Below, piece after piece: positions 35,829-44,413 of a stretch of 64,000 bases of DNA (the stretch's first letter is position 1; every line of letters starts with the position of its first letter). The position numbers and the translations under genes were made by a program. Below the pieces are notes generated by a model. The model had not been told where the DNA came from. It did no database searches and saw only the letters and a list, made by a program, of their open reading frames with translations. The stretch spans positions 1 through 64,000 of the forward strand of contig NZ_VORY01000001.1 of the NCBI RefSeq assembly GCF_007997295.1, written 5' to 3'. The stretch is from Gillisia hiemivivida. Lineage in GTDB: Bacteria; Bacteroidota; Bacteroidia; Flavobacteriales; Flavobacteriaceae.

Positions 35829-36828
35829 AATTTGTATGTGGTTTATGTTTCACTCCTTCTGAATTTTCAGAAATTAACCCTGATTTTTGTGAATAAGCCG
35901 TACCGCTTAAAACACTTTTCGATATTGCTCTTAAAGCCGCTTCCTTCGCATCAATATCTTCATCTTCTCCCTCAGGAAATCTATCACCTAAATATTTCCT
36001 CCAAAGTTTACTAGATTCAAGCTGATTATCTGATTCTATCGCCTTTTTGGCATCATCAATAAAATCAGCAATTGCATCTAAAAAATTTGATTTCTGGTCT
36101 GTCGTAAGTTTTCTACAGACATCATCATAAGGTGTAACCGGCATTTCTAAAAACCAAGTGGAATCTATCTGATCCTTAATTTTTTTAATAACCTCATATA
36201 AAGCTATATCATCTCTGTCATTAGATTTTAAATGCTCTACAGCCCAAATACTAAATGCAAGACCTGATGGGAATTTACCTTTCGTATTATCTGACCAAGC
36301 CTTTAAATATCTCACAAGACGTTTCAATTGACGTAAATTAGGATGATTGTTGAACCATATATAAAAATCCTTGGGATCGCTTTCATTCCAGCCATTATTG
36401 CTTGTAGCAAGATTAGGATGGCTGTGCTCATCTTTATTAAAATGATAAACCGGTAAATCTATATGAAAGTCACCTTTATAAATTACTCTGATACATTTTC
36501 CTTTTTTTGAAGTCGTAGTTGAAGTGATATTTTCAACAGCTTTATATACCTGATCCATAACTGTAGATGCAGTAACATCCGGGTCTACTTCGTCAAAATA
36601 TACTCCTAAGTCTAGATCGCAAGTATCATCTTTAGTGCGAATCATTGTTCCCATTTTGTAAGAACCTTGAATCCATGTACCTTTAAAATTGTATTTTGAT
36701 TTTTCTTTAAAATGTTCAATTATTTTGGTTTTTATATTCTCACGTGCAGTTTTTATTTTCTCTACCTTAGAAGGCGTAACTTCTAGTTTTTCATTAAAGT
36801 TTAAAAACAGTTTATTGCAATTTGCCAT
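35818..36828 (-). CDS. CBASS CD-NTase (cGAS/DncV-like cyclic nucleotide synthase)
   Basis: A 336-residue nucleotidyltransferase. Catalytic features are the GS motif GSYKMGT (G55-S56), the two metal Asp in CDLDLGVYF (D71, D73) and the third Asp in FHIDLPVYHF (D124). The C-terminal helical domain ends with LWRKYLGDRFPEG. The last residues are NYGG, a Gly-Gly tail suited to E2-mediated conjugation. On phage infection it should make a cyclic oligonucleotide that activates CapV. I chose MANCNKLF, 25 bases after the capV stop; the longer frame overlaps capV with residues unlike a CD-NTase. Confidence 0.88.
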   Translation of the reverse strand: MANCNKLFLNFNEKLEVTPSKVEKIKTARENIKTKIIEHFKEKSKYNFKGTWIQGSYKMGTMIRTKDDTCDLDLGVYFDEVDPDVTASTVMDQVYKAVENITSTTTSKKGKCIRVIYKGDFHIDLPVYHFNKDEHSHPNLATSNNGWNESDPKDFYIWFNNHPNLRQLKRLVRYLKAWSDNTKGKFPSGLAFSIWAVEHLKSNDRDDIALYEVIKKIKDQIDSTWFLEMPVTPYDDVCRKLTTDQKSNFLDAIADFIDDAKKAIESDNQLESSKLWRKYLGDRFPEGEDEDIDAKEAALRAISKSVLSGTAYSQKSGLISENSEGVKHKPHTNYGG

Positions 36829-36853
36829 ATTATTTATTTTTAAAGGTTTTGTT

Positions 36854-37903
36854 TTAGTTAGTTGATGGATAACTATTCCACCGACTGCTATTTTTAATAC
36901 TTGATACAATAGATTGACCATAATTTTGGTATTTATTACTTGCCATACTCATAAGTTTCTGAAGTTTCATCTTATTATTAGAGTCCATTGCCAGCTTAAA
37001 TGTGCTTGGCAACTCTTCCTGTATTCTATAGTATTTAAATACTTTATTTTTGATACCTCCTGTTCCTCCTGCGTAAATAGTACACAGGTCGTGCACGTGC
37101 TGTGCCTGTGCTTGCATCATTAAATCTATGATCCTAATTTTAGACATCCAGTAGATTTTCCCAAAAGCTTTATTAAATGTCCCAAACAAAATTTTGGATC
37201 TTGTTTCGTTATAAGTGGTATAACCTGTTCCAATTGAGTATAACTCAATATCCTCATAATTAACACCAAGGGCACAATGAGCTTCAGTTAAACCTATTAA
37301 AGATGGATTATTGGCAAAAACACCCCCATCGATCCTCATGAAAAATTCACGTTTTTCACCTTTGTCATTCTCATAATTATTTGAGTAAGGATCAAAATAA
37401 GTAGGAGCTGCTGCCGTAGCCATTGCAATCTGATAGGCTGGAATATGCTTATCAATATGATAAGACTCTTTGTGGGGTGTTTTGAAAACCTTTGGCTTTG
37501 CATTTATGAGATCATAGCCAGTAATGCAAACACGAGTTTTTAGGTCATTTATAAGGGGTGTTTTACCATTAAAGCTCTCAGAAAACTTCTCTCTTACTAA
37601 ATTTTCAAGATTGTTATTGCTATATTTTGCTCGTCGGACACCGAATCTCCCATTAAAAATAAGAGGTTTTGAAAAAATTGATTTTCTATTTTCTACATAT
37701 AGGTTTTGTGCCTCTTTTGCAGGAATTTTAAGTGCCAAAGCCAAGGCTAATATACCTCCTGTTGAAGTGCCACAAATCAAATCGAAATGATCAGCCAAAT
37801 GGCCACCTAAATCCGCTTCTAGTTCTGATAGAAACCTTGCGGGATAAACACCTCTAATTCCACCCCCATCAATACTTAATATTTTAAATTTTTTTACTGC
37901 CAT
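36854..37903 (-). CDS. capV: CBASS effector, patatin-like phospholipase CapV
   Basis: A 349-residue patatin-like phospholipase. The oxyanion hole is DGGGIRGVYPA (residues 12-22), the nucleophile S47 is in CGTSTGG and the catalytic D192 is in RIDGGVFANNP. No membrane segment is present. On binding the cyclic nucleotide made by the neighbouring cyclase it should hydrolyse inner-membrane phospholipids and kill the infected cell. It leads the three-gene CBASS cassette and lies 61 bases after the small gene that follows hsdS. Confidence 0.9.
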   Translation of the reverse strand: MAVKKFKILSIDGGGIRGVYPARFLSELEADLGGHLADHFDLICGTSTGGILALALALKIPAKEAQNLYVENRKSIFSKPLIFNGRFGVRRAKYSNNNLENLVREKFSESFNGKTPLINDLKTRVCITGYDLINAKPKVFKTPHKESYHIDKHIPAYQIAMATAAAPTYFDPYSNNYENDKGEKREFFMRIDGGVFANNPSLIGLTEAHCALGVNYEDIELYSIGTGYTTYNETRSKILFGTFNKAFGKIYWMSKIRIIDLMMQAQAQHVHDLCTIYAGGTGGIKNKVFKYYRIQEELPSTFKLAMDSNNKMKLQKLMSMASNKYQNYGQSIVSSIKNSSRWNSYPSTN

Positions 37904-37964
37904 CCTATTTTTAAATTATCACACATTTTTCTCTAATTTACAATCGTAGTAATAAGAGTTAATT

Positions 37965-38261
37965 TTAATTTAAGCTTGCTCTTTCCTGAGCCACGGCCTG
38001 TTTGTATTCTATTTCGTTATTGTATTTATGTAGTTCTGTAATTTTTCCTTTTACACGGTCAGTATTAGTATTGTCATATGCGCATACCACTCTCAAATAG
38101 ACTTCATTGTTCAAATTAATATTCGTAACTATATCCTTAGCTTTTTCCACCTTGCCGTTCAATGCTTTGTGGTATTCTGAATATAATTGCTGAATATCTT
38201 CATCAAATTCAGCTCTTTGTTTAGGTGTTAAATTTTTAATAATCTCAAATTCTTTTTCCAT
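37965..38261 (-). CDS. Small helical protein of the defence operon (unknown)
   Basis: A 98-residue protein without a recognised domain. It is predicted mostly helical and charged (EFEIIKNLTPKQRAEFDEDI; later NEIEYKQAVAQERASLN). It sits between hsdS and capV, 10 bases after the hsdS stop with the start I chose (MEKEFEII); a longer frame overlaps hsdS by 23 bases. The position would fit an accessory of either the RM system or CBASS. No function can be assigned. Confidence 0.6.
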   Translation of the reverse strand: MEKEFEIIKNLTPKQRAEFDEDIQQLYSEYHKALNGKVEKAKDIVTNINLNNEVYLRVVCAYDNTNTDRVKGKITELHKYNNEIEYKQAVAQERASLN

Positions 38262-38271
38262 ATTCTTTGTT

Positions 38272-39600
38272 TTAAATCTTAATCCGTTTCTCACCAGTCA
38301 ATAACTGCTGCATTAAACCTTTCTTTTGATTTTTTAATTGTTCCAGTTTTATCTTTAGTTGTAAAATCTCTTTAGTACAGTTATCAAGAATATTGGATAT
38401 TTTTTGTTGCTCTGAAAGCAGTGGAAGGGGAATCAAGACCTTTTTCAAACCGCTTGAGTAAATATGAACTACAGAATGACCTTGACCTATTTGGAAAAAT
38501 TGCTTTTTAACTAAATCACTATTAAGTAAATAACCCAGATATCGAGAATCTTGATTGTATTGTTTTAAAATAATAATATCACCACCTGCATAAGCTGTTT
38601 CTAAACCTAAATAAACTATAGACTTACCAATATCTTCTAATTTTTCTCCAGATCCTGCAAATAAGATGTCTCCATATTTAATAGGATTACTACTTTTAGC
38701 TGAGTCGGGATTGATCTTGGATATAAATGAATATGTACTGTAATTATATTTTGTATATATTTCTGCATACCTAACACTGGGTAAACCATCAAACCCATTT
38801 TCTAAAATATCCTTTTTAGCTATTCCTTTACCTCTAGAAAATACACCTAGTTCATCTAAAGATTTCACATTCCATTTTTCATCAAACCCAGGAAACCGCT
38901 TCTTCCCAGTTAACAACTGCTGCATTAAGCCTTTTTTAAGTGCTTGTTTTTGGGTAATAAGCTTTTCTTGTGCTACTATGGCTTTGTCCCAAGTGTTAAG
39001 GATACTGGCTATTTTTTGTTGCTCTGGAAGTGGTGGAACTGCAATAGTAAAATTATTAATATCCTTTGCTGAAATATGAGGAATACCTGAACTGGTCTTT
39101 ATTGAATCCACATACCGAATAAAGTTATTACTAGAAACCCAATGAAAAAGAAAAGACTGTGACATTGTTATCAAAGTCCTTATTCTCGCTACACGCTGGA
39201 CTAGTAATAGAGGTAAGAATTCTTTACCGACTATACTATAATTTCTACCAACTAGAGAACCGTCCATAGAAATTACAATATCTCCATCCTCTAATAAATA
39301 TTTAGCTAGGTTTAAATTATTGGAATTCTCCCAAAACATCTCATTCTTTTCATCAAAACGCAGATTACCTCTTGTGATATTTATCCCTCGACATAATCTT
39401 GTGCCTCTATTTTCCAGATTAAATTCATTGCTTTTAAAAGCAAAACCATTTAACTGATTTACATAATTCTTTATGCTTGAATAAATCCAATCCTCTGGAA
39501 TCAAACCCAATTTGGTCTGTTTGTACCCAACCTTTTCTTCTACCAAACCTGTGCTGAGCGTTGTCGAAGTAGCAACCTCATCTTGTGTGTGTTTACTCAT
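38272..39600 (-). CDS. hsdS: Type I restriction-modification specificity subunit
   Basis: A 442-residue HsdS with two target-recognition domains (about residues 30-180 and 230-390), each followed by a conserved coiled coil. The repeats LPEQQKIASILNTWDKAI and LSEQQKISNILDNCTKEI, and the two copies of KKGLMQQLLTGKKRF/KRI, mark the circularly repeated spacers. Each TRD reads one half of a bipartite target. It overlaps the preceding small gene by eight bases. A second, half-size S gene lies upstream of hsdM. Confidence 0.94.
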   Translation of the reverse strand: MSKHTQDEVATSTTLSTGLVEEKVGYKQTKLGLIPEDWIYSSIKNYVNQLNGFAFKSNEFNLENRGTRLCRGINITRGNLRFDEKNEMFWENSNNLNLAKYLLEDGDIVISMDGSLVGRNYSIVGKEFLPLLLVQRVARIRTLITMSQSFLFHWVSSNNFIRYVDSIKTSSGIPHISAKDINNFTIAVPPLPEQQKIASILNTWDKAIVAQEKLITQKQALKKGLMQQLLTGKKRFPGFDEKWNVKSLDELGVFSRGKGIAKKDILENGFDGLPSVRYAEIYTKYNYSTYSFISKINPDSAKSSNPIKYGDILFAGSGEKLEDIGKSIVYLGLETAYAGGDIIILKQYNQDSRYLGYLLNSDLVKKQFFQIGQGHSVVHIYSSGLKKVLIPLPLLSEQQKISNILDNCTKEILQLKIKLEQLKNQKKGLMQQLLTGEKRIKI

Positions 39601-39943
39601 AATGCTCGGTGTAAAGCGGATCGTCGGTAAGGTCGGTTATAATACTAGACCTATAAAAATCAAACCATTGGTTAAATAGTTTCCAACTAAGCGCAGGAAA
39701 TGTACTTTCGTCTGTGCATTGTCCAAAGAGTTCGTTGAGAAAAATGTTTTTCCAGTATTTTTTGAGCTCTTTTTTAGGGTCGTCTAGAAAGAGCTCATCT
39801 TCTAGCAAATAACTGTTATGCTCATCTCGATCTCCTGCATTAGTTTGTGGTAAATCTGGAAATAGGGCATTGCTCCAATCGTGAAATGGCTGTTTTGGTA
39901 TTACCATTAATGCGCTTCTATTTATGGTAGGATATATTATCAT
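39593..39943 (-). CDS. Hypothetical protein in the RM operon
   Basis: A 116-residue acidic protein, unknown to me by function. It is rich in aromatic residues (WSNALFPDLPQ; LSWKLFNQWFDFYRSSII) and looks globular and cytoplasmic. Its ATG directly follows the rhuM stop (TAAATG), and its end overlaps hsdS by eight bases, so it is tightly coupled to both. Such proteins occur as passengers near plasmid and RM genes, but I cannot assign a family with confidence. Confidence 0.6.
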   Translation of the reverse strand: MIIYPTINRSALMVIPKQPFHDWSNALFPDLPQTNAGDRDEHNSYLLEDELFLDDPKKELKKYWKNIFLNELFGQCTDESTFPALSWKLFNQWFDFYRSSIITDLTDDPLYTEHYE

Positions 39944-40972
39944 TTAGTTTTTGTTTTTATTGTTTGGTAATAAGCTATCAAAATCACTATTGAAATCAAT
40001 ATCTTGGTTTACTCTAAATGTTTCAAACATTTTTTCAGCTAAATTTTTAGCAATTTTACTACTTATATTTCCAGCACTTTTTAAAACCTTATAATCGTTA
40101 AACACTAAAAAGGCATCTAGCTTTTCTATCCAATCCGTCATTTGCATAGGAATATTTCGTTTTGCTTGATTTTCTGCATAATCCAAATACATGACAACAA
40201 TACGGTTAAGCGCATCCAACTCATTTTCTTGTAAATAATTTTTTGCAATGCTAACATCACTTTTCAATATTTTACCTTTAGGACTGTTTTTCCAATGGGT
40301 TAATCCCATACCTGGTTTGTTGACATCTGCCCTTTTTGAAATAAGTTCTGCTGCTGTAGCGCCAGTAATTGCCCAATGCAGTTTATTCTGAACAGTTTGG
40401 TAAAATGTTTTGGTGGTTTCACTTTTAGCATCATAATCTATACTACATTGCGCATAGATATCTGTAATCTTTTGATAAAAACGACGTTCTGAAGCACGTA
40501 TTTCTCTAATACGTTCCAATAGTTCATCAAAATAATCTCTACCAAACTGCTTACCTTGTTTTAAACGTTCATCATCAAGCACAAAGCCTTTTATAATATA
40601 GTCGCGTAAAGTTTTAGTTGCCCAAATCCTAAACTGCGTGGCTTGTTTAGAGTTAACCCTATAGCCTACCGAAATAATGGCATCGAGATTATAGAACTGC
40701 GTGTTATAATTTTTACCATCCCCGGCAGTTATTCGAAATTTTCGAATAACTGAATCCTCATCTAATTCTCCGCTTTTAAATACCTCTTTCAGATGATAAT
40801 TTATGGTATTCACCTCCACACCAAAAAGTGATGCCATTTTCTTTTGTGAAAGCCAGAAGGTCTCATCTTCATACAATACCTCAATCGTACTTTTTTCTAA
40901 TGCAGTTTCATAGAACAAGATTTGCAATTTATTAAACTGGTCTTGAGTTTTATCAATTTTACTCATATCCAA
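39944..40972 (-). CDS. RhuM-family protein
   Basis: A 342-residue RhuM-like protein. The N-terminal region shows LYEDETFWLSQKKMASLFGV, a winged-helix-like segment, and KNYNTQFYNLDAIISVGYRV with FRIWATKTLRDYIIKGFVLD, the RhuM signature. RhuM proteins were named from a Salmonella pathogenicity island and are common between hsdM and hsdS of type I systems; their role is unknown. A DNA-binding or toxin-like function has been proposed. The start overlaps the hsdM stop by 8 or 14 bases depending on which of two Met is used. Confidence 0.88.
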   Translation of the reverse strand: MDMSKIDKTQDQFNKLQILFYETALEKSTIEVLYEDETFWLSQKKMASLFGVEVNTINYHLKEVFKSGELDEDSVIRKFRITAGDGKNYNTQFYNLDAIISVGYRVNSKQATQFRIWATKTLRDYIIKGFVLDDERLKQGKQFGRDYFDELLERIREIRASERRFYQKITDIYAQCSIDYDAKSETTKTFYQTVQNKLHWAITGATAAELISKRADVNKPGMGLTHWKNSPKGKILKSDVSIAKNYLQENELDALNRIVVMYLDYAENQAKRNIPMQMTDWIEKLDAFLVFNDYKVLKSAGNISSKIAKNLAEKMFETFRVNQDIDFNSDFDSLLPNNKNKN

Positions 40973-42476
40973 GTTCTTTTAAGTGTTTATTCATTTCTGC
41001 GCGTACTCCTACCAACTCCGCTTCTAATTCTTCTATATTTTGCTGCACTTCTGCTATATTCACTGGTTCTTCTTCTTCAAAAGTATCTACATAGCGCGGA
41101 ATGTTAAGGTTGTAATCATTCTCTGCCACTTCTTTTGGTTTTACAACCGAACTATATTTCTCAATAGTTTCAAAATCTTTATAGGTAGCAACAATTTTAT
41201 CAATGTCCTGTGTTCTCAGAACATTCTGCTTTTTACCGTCTTCAAAATCTTTACTGGCATCTATGAATAGTATATTCTTTGTGGTTTTTGCTTTGTTGAA
41301 AATAAGAATTGCAGCAGGAATTCCTGTACCATAGAACAAGTTAGTGGGCAAACCAATGACTGCTTCCAGTAAATTTTCTTCAATTAGTTTTTGACGAATT
41401 TTTTGTTCTGCGCTTCCGCGGAAAAGCACTCCGTGTGGCACAATAACACCAACTTTCCCCTTTGGTGCCGTCGTTTCGATCATATGGAGAATAAAGGCGT
41501 AATCTCCTTTAGATTTTGGTGGAATACCACGAAGAAAACGCTTATAGCGATCGGCTTCAGCATTCTCATGTCCCCATTTATCAAGACTAAAAGGTGGATT
41601 TGCCACAACAATATCAAACTTCATTAAAGCATCACCTTCAATTAGTTTAGGGTTATTAATGGTGTCACACCATTCAATTTGTGCAGAATCCATTTTATGC
41701 AAAAAGCAATTCATTTTGCTCAATGCCCAGGTATCACCATTACTTTCCTGTCCGTATATGGCAAAATTATTTGTTGGCTTACCCTGTGCATCTTTAGTTT
41801 CTTCTGCAACTTTGATCAATAGAGATCCTGATCCACAAGTAGGATCAAAGATGCGGTCACCTTCTTTAGGTGATACTAGTTTTGCTAATAATCCAGAAAC
41901 TTCTTTTGGAGTGAAGAACTCCCCTCCTTTTTTACCCGCTCCAGACGCAAATTTTTCTAAGAGGAACATATAGGCTTCTCCAAGAATATCTTGCTTCCCT
42001 TCCCAAAGCGATGGACGGAAGTCTAACTCTGGTTTTGCAAAGTCATTAATCAAGTTTTTGAGGCGTCGGTTACGGTCTTTAGTTTGCCCTAATTTATCTG
42101 AATTAAAACTGATGTTTCTAAATACTCCATCTAGTTTTTCAATGTTGTACTCTTCTATTTTAGCAAATATTGTGTCGATTTTCTCACCTATATCAGTGTC
42201 ATTTCTATGTTCATAGATATAATCGAAAGAACAATTGGGAGGCAACACGAATCGCTCACGTTTTAGTTTTCTTTGAATAAGCTCTTCGTCATCTCCATAG
42301 CGTTCTTTAAGTTCATTATAATGGTCTTTCCAAACATCACTTAAGTATTTGATGAACATAAAAACTAATATATAGTTCTTATATTCTGATGAATCAAATG
42401 CACCTCTGAAAGTGTCACAAGCATTCCATAATGCTGCATTTATTTGATCTTGTGATGGTTTTGTTTTACTTGACAT
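40959..42476 (-). CDS. hsdM: Type I restriction-modification DNA methyltransferase
   Basis: A 505-residue N6-adenine methylase. The N-terminal HsdM domain (residues 1-150) precedes the catalytic core with FDPTCGSGSLLIK (SAM binding) and VVANPPFSLDKW (catalytic NPPF). A C-terminal coiled region (EEPVNIAEVQQNIEELEAEL) contacts HsdS. It methylates the two half-sites that HsdS recognises. It starts one base after the half-size S gene and overlaps rhuM. Confidence 0.96.
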   Translation of the reverse strand: MSSKTKPSQDQINAALWNACDTFRGAFDSSEYKNYILVFMFIKYLSDVWKDHYNELKERYGDDEELIQRKLKRERFVLPPNCSFDYIYEHRNDTDIGEKIDTIFAKIEEYNIEKLDGVFRNISFNSDKLGQTKDRNRRLKNLINDFAKPELDFRPSLWEGKQDILGEAYMFLLEKFASGAGKKGGEFFTPKEVSGLLAKLVSPKEGDRIFDPTCGSGSLLIKVAEETKDAQGKPTNNFAIYGQESNGDTWALSKMNCFLHKMDSAQIEWCDTINNPKLIEGDALMKFDIVVANPPFSLDKWGHENAEADRYKRFLRGIPPKSKGDYAFILHMIETTAPKGKVGVIVPHGVLFRGSAEQKIRQKLIEENLLEAVIGLPTNLFYGTGIPAAILIFNKAKTTKNILFIDASKDFEDGKKQNVLRTQDIDKIVATYKDFETIEKYSSVVKPKEVAENDYNLNIPRYVDTFEEEEPVNIAEVQQNIEELEAELVGVRAEMNKHLKELGYE

Positions 42477-42477
42477 T

Positions 42478-43065
42478 TTATAATTTGTTTAAAAGTTGCT
42501 TGGTGGTTAATTTATTTTTTAGATCCAATATTTCACTACTTATTGCCAACTCCTTAGTATGAAGATCTGCAATAGTAGCAATTTTAGTTTGTATTTCTAA
42601 TGATGGAAGAACTATTGGTGTTTCTTCTAAAGTTGTTTTATTTATACTGGTGTTGTAGGTTCCGGATTCTTTGGTTTTGAAATAATTTTGAACATTTTTT
42701 TGATTGATATACCAAGCAACAAAGTCTGGGTTAGCCAAGTTCTTGTTTACCTTAAGTACAAACATAGCAGACGAAGCTATAGTTGGGATATCATCAGTAC
42801 TCTTAAATACAGTTGCAAAATTGTTAGCTCCTTTTGCTACAAAAAGGACATCCCCCACTTCTAAGTAGTATTTGCTTTTTATCTTATTATTGTTAATCAG
42901 GTAACAATCATCACCTATAGCCGTATAATTATCTTCAAAGTCTTTTAGTTGTATCACACGAACACCTCCATTCTGGACGTGTTTGATCTTACCTCTAAAA
43001 GAGTATCCAGAGGAAAGTCCTTGGTTAACTATAATTGATTCTAAAGTAACTATTTTATTTTGCAT
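42478..43065 (-). CDS. Half-size HsdS (single target-recognition domain)
   Basis: A 195-residue S-type protein with one TRD (about residues 5-150; GKIKHVQNGGVRVIQLKDF, YLEVGDVLFVAKGANNFATV) and one C-terminal helix (LPSLEIQTKIATIADLHTKE). It is the first gene of the operon. Half-S proteins can dimerise to form a symmetrical specificity unit, or swap with a full HsdS to change the recognised sequence. I chose MQNKIVTLES, 28 bases past a -7 box, over a longer frame that would begin upstream of the promoter. Confidence 0.85.
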   Translation of the reverse strand: MQNKIVTLESIIVNQGLSSGYSFRGKIKHVQNGGVRVIQLKDFEDNYTAIGDDCYLINNNKIKSKYYLEVGDVLFVAKGANNFATVFKSTDDIPTIASSAMFVLKVNKNLANPDFVAWYINQKNVQNYFKTKESGTYNTSINKTTLEETPIVLPSLEIQTKIATIADLHTKELAISSEILDLKNKLTTKQLLNKL

Positions 43066-43092
43066 ATTTATAAATACATAATTGCTACGATG

Positions 43093-43100
43093 CAAACATA
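43093..43100 (-). promoter_or_regulatory. Probable main promoter of the RM-CBASS operon
   Basis: On the minus strand TATGTTTG matches TAnnTTTG and lies 28 bases before the half-S start. No other gap above 200 bases occurs in the following eleven genes, so much of the operon may depend on it. Confidence 0.55.
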
Positions 43101-43235
43101 ATAAAATTAAAACAATAAGCAATATTATTATTCATAATCATTACGTTGCAAATTTATAAAGCAAAAAGTCCAGACAAAAATATGTGTCTGGACTTTTAAA
43201 TTGAACTTAGTTATCGGTGCTGATGTACTTAATAG

Positions 43236-44360
43236 TTATTCCGTATTTTTTAAAAAATCTCTAAAATTTTCATTCGTAATTACTTTTACTTCTGTATTAT
43301 AAGTCTCTACAAAAGTTTTAGGGATTTTTACTTTACTTTTTGCGTTCCACTTTATTTCAAAACCAGTTACTTTTCCAGCTTCTTCCTCTACATAATCAAT
43401 TTCCTGTTGCTGCACAGTTCTCCAAAAATAGCCTTTGCATAACGAGCTATTATAGGCGTTATACTTTAGACGTTCTGCTATCAAAAAGTTTTCCCAGAGG
43501 TTACGCTTATCCTGGCGCATTTCTAATGGATTTAAATCACCAATTATCATATTTCTAACTCCAGTATCATAAAAATATATCTTTTGATTGGTTTTGATCT
43601 CGTTGCGTAAATTTTTACTGAAACTTGGAAGTTTAAACACCACAAATGCCTGGCATAGTAAGTCTATATAATTAGAGACCGTTTTTTTATCTATACCTAA
43701 TAACTGTGCTAATTCATTATAGCTAACCTCGCTTCCTATTTGAAAAGCCAAAGCACGTAATAATTTTTCAAGAATTTCAGGCTTACGTATTCCTCCATAA
43801 TTTAATAGATCCTTATATAAATAGCTATCTGTTAGTTGTTTTAGAATTTCTTTTTCGTCTCCAAAATTATTAATCACATCTGGATACATCCCATATACAA
43901 TTCGTAATTCTAGTTGTTGTTGAGCTTTTAGATAACCAACGTTATTTTCAAATTCATCCCAAGAAATAGGATAAAGCTGATATTCCCATTTTCTACCTGT
44001 GAGCGGTTCTTGGGTCTGGTTATTGAGTTCGAAAGCAGATGAGCCACTCACAAGTAATTGAACAGATTTTAGTTGATCTGTAATTAATTTTAGTGTAAGT
44101 CCAATATTATCTATACGCTGTGCTTCGTCTATAAACACAATTTTATTGTTCCCAATAATATTTTTAAGTTGTTCTAAATTCGGATTGGAGATTAATTTTC
44201 TCACGGTTGGATCATCACCATTCAAAAAGAGATATTCTTTACCTTCCAGTAACTTATTGAAAAGTGTAGTTTTACCAACTTGTCGTGGACCAATTAATAG
44301 TATCGCCTTGCCGGTTCCAAAACGATTAATAATCTTGTTTTCTAAATCTCTTTTAATCAT
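43236..44360 (-). CDS. AAA-type ATPase with DUF4143 domain
   Basis: A 374-residue ATPase. Walker A is LIGPRQVGKTTLFNKLL, Walker B is KIVFIDEAQRIDNIG and the sensor is LVSGSSAFEL. A winged-helix-like segment (SYNELAQLLGIDKKTVSNYI) precedes the C-terminal DUF4143 domain, which ends with a PD-(D/E)xK-like strip (QEIDYVEEEAGKVTGFEIKW). Such proteins are abundant in mobile islands, and their function is unresolved; several are suspected toxins or regulators. Its promoter region holds two palindromes that it might bind. Confidence 0.85.
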   Translation of the reverse strand: MIKRDLENKIINRFGTGKAILLIGPRQVGKTTLFNKLLEGKEYLFLNGDDPTVRKLISNPNLEQLKNIIGNNKIVFIDEAQRIDNIGLTLKLITDQLKSVQLLVSGSSAFELNNQTQEPLTGRKWEYQLYPISWDEFENNVGYLKAQQQLELRIVYGMYPDVINNFGDEKEILKQLTDSYLYKDLLNYGGIRKPEILEKLLRALAFQIGSEVSYNELAQLLGIDKKTVSNYIDLLCQAFVVFKLPSFSKNLRNEIKTNQKIYFYDTGVRNMIIGDLNPLEMRQDKRNLWENFLIAERLKYNAYNSSLCKGYFWRTVQQQEIDYVEEEAGKVTGFEIKWNAKSKVKIPKTFVETYNTEVKVITNENFRDFLKNTE

Positions 44361-44363
44361 CTT

Positions 44364-44413
44364 TAGGGAGTGTAATCCCCAAATATACTATTTTTTAGGG
44401 ATTGTAATCCCTA
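44364..44413 (-). promoter_or_regulatory. Promoter flanked by two TAGGGATTGTAATCCCTA palindromes
   Basis: A perfect palindrome TAGGGATTGTAATCCCTA (44,396-44,413) and an imperfect copy (44,364-44,381) lie 32 bases apart, about three helical turns. On the minus strand the -7 box TATATTTG (44,387 to 44,380) lies between them. The imperfect copy ends three bases before the ATPase start codon. This is a typical layout for repression of the ATPase gene. Confidence 0.65.

Noticed and set aside
35346-37903. Full type II CBASS with E1-E2 fusion and JAB peptidase
   Set aside because: Only an E2-like protein of 160 residues is encoded; no ATP-binding E1 or JAB metalloprotease motif is in the neighbourhood. 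The DUF45 peptidase further on is an HExxH enzyme, not JAB.
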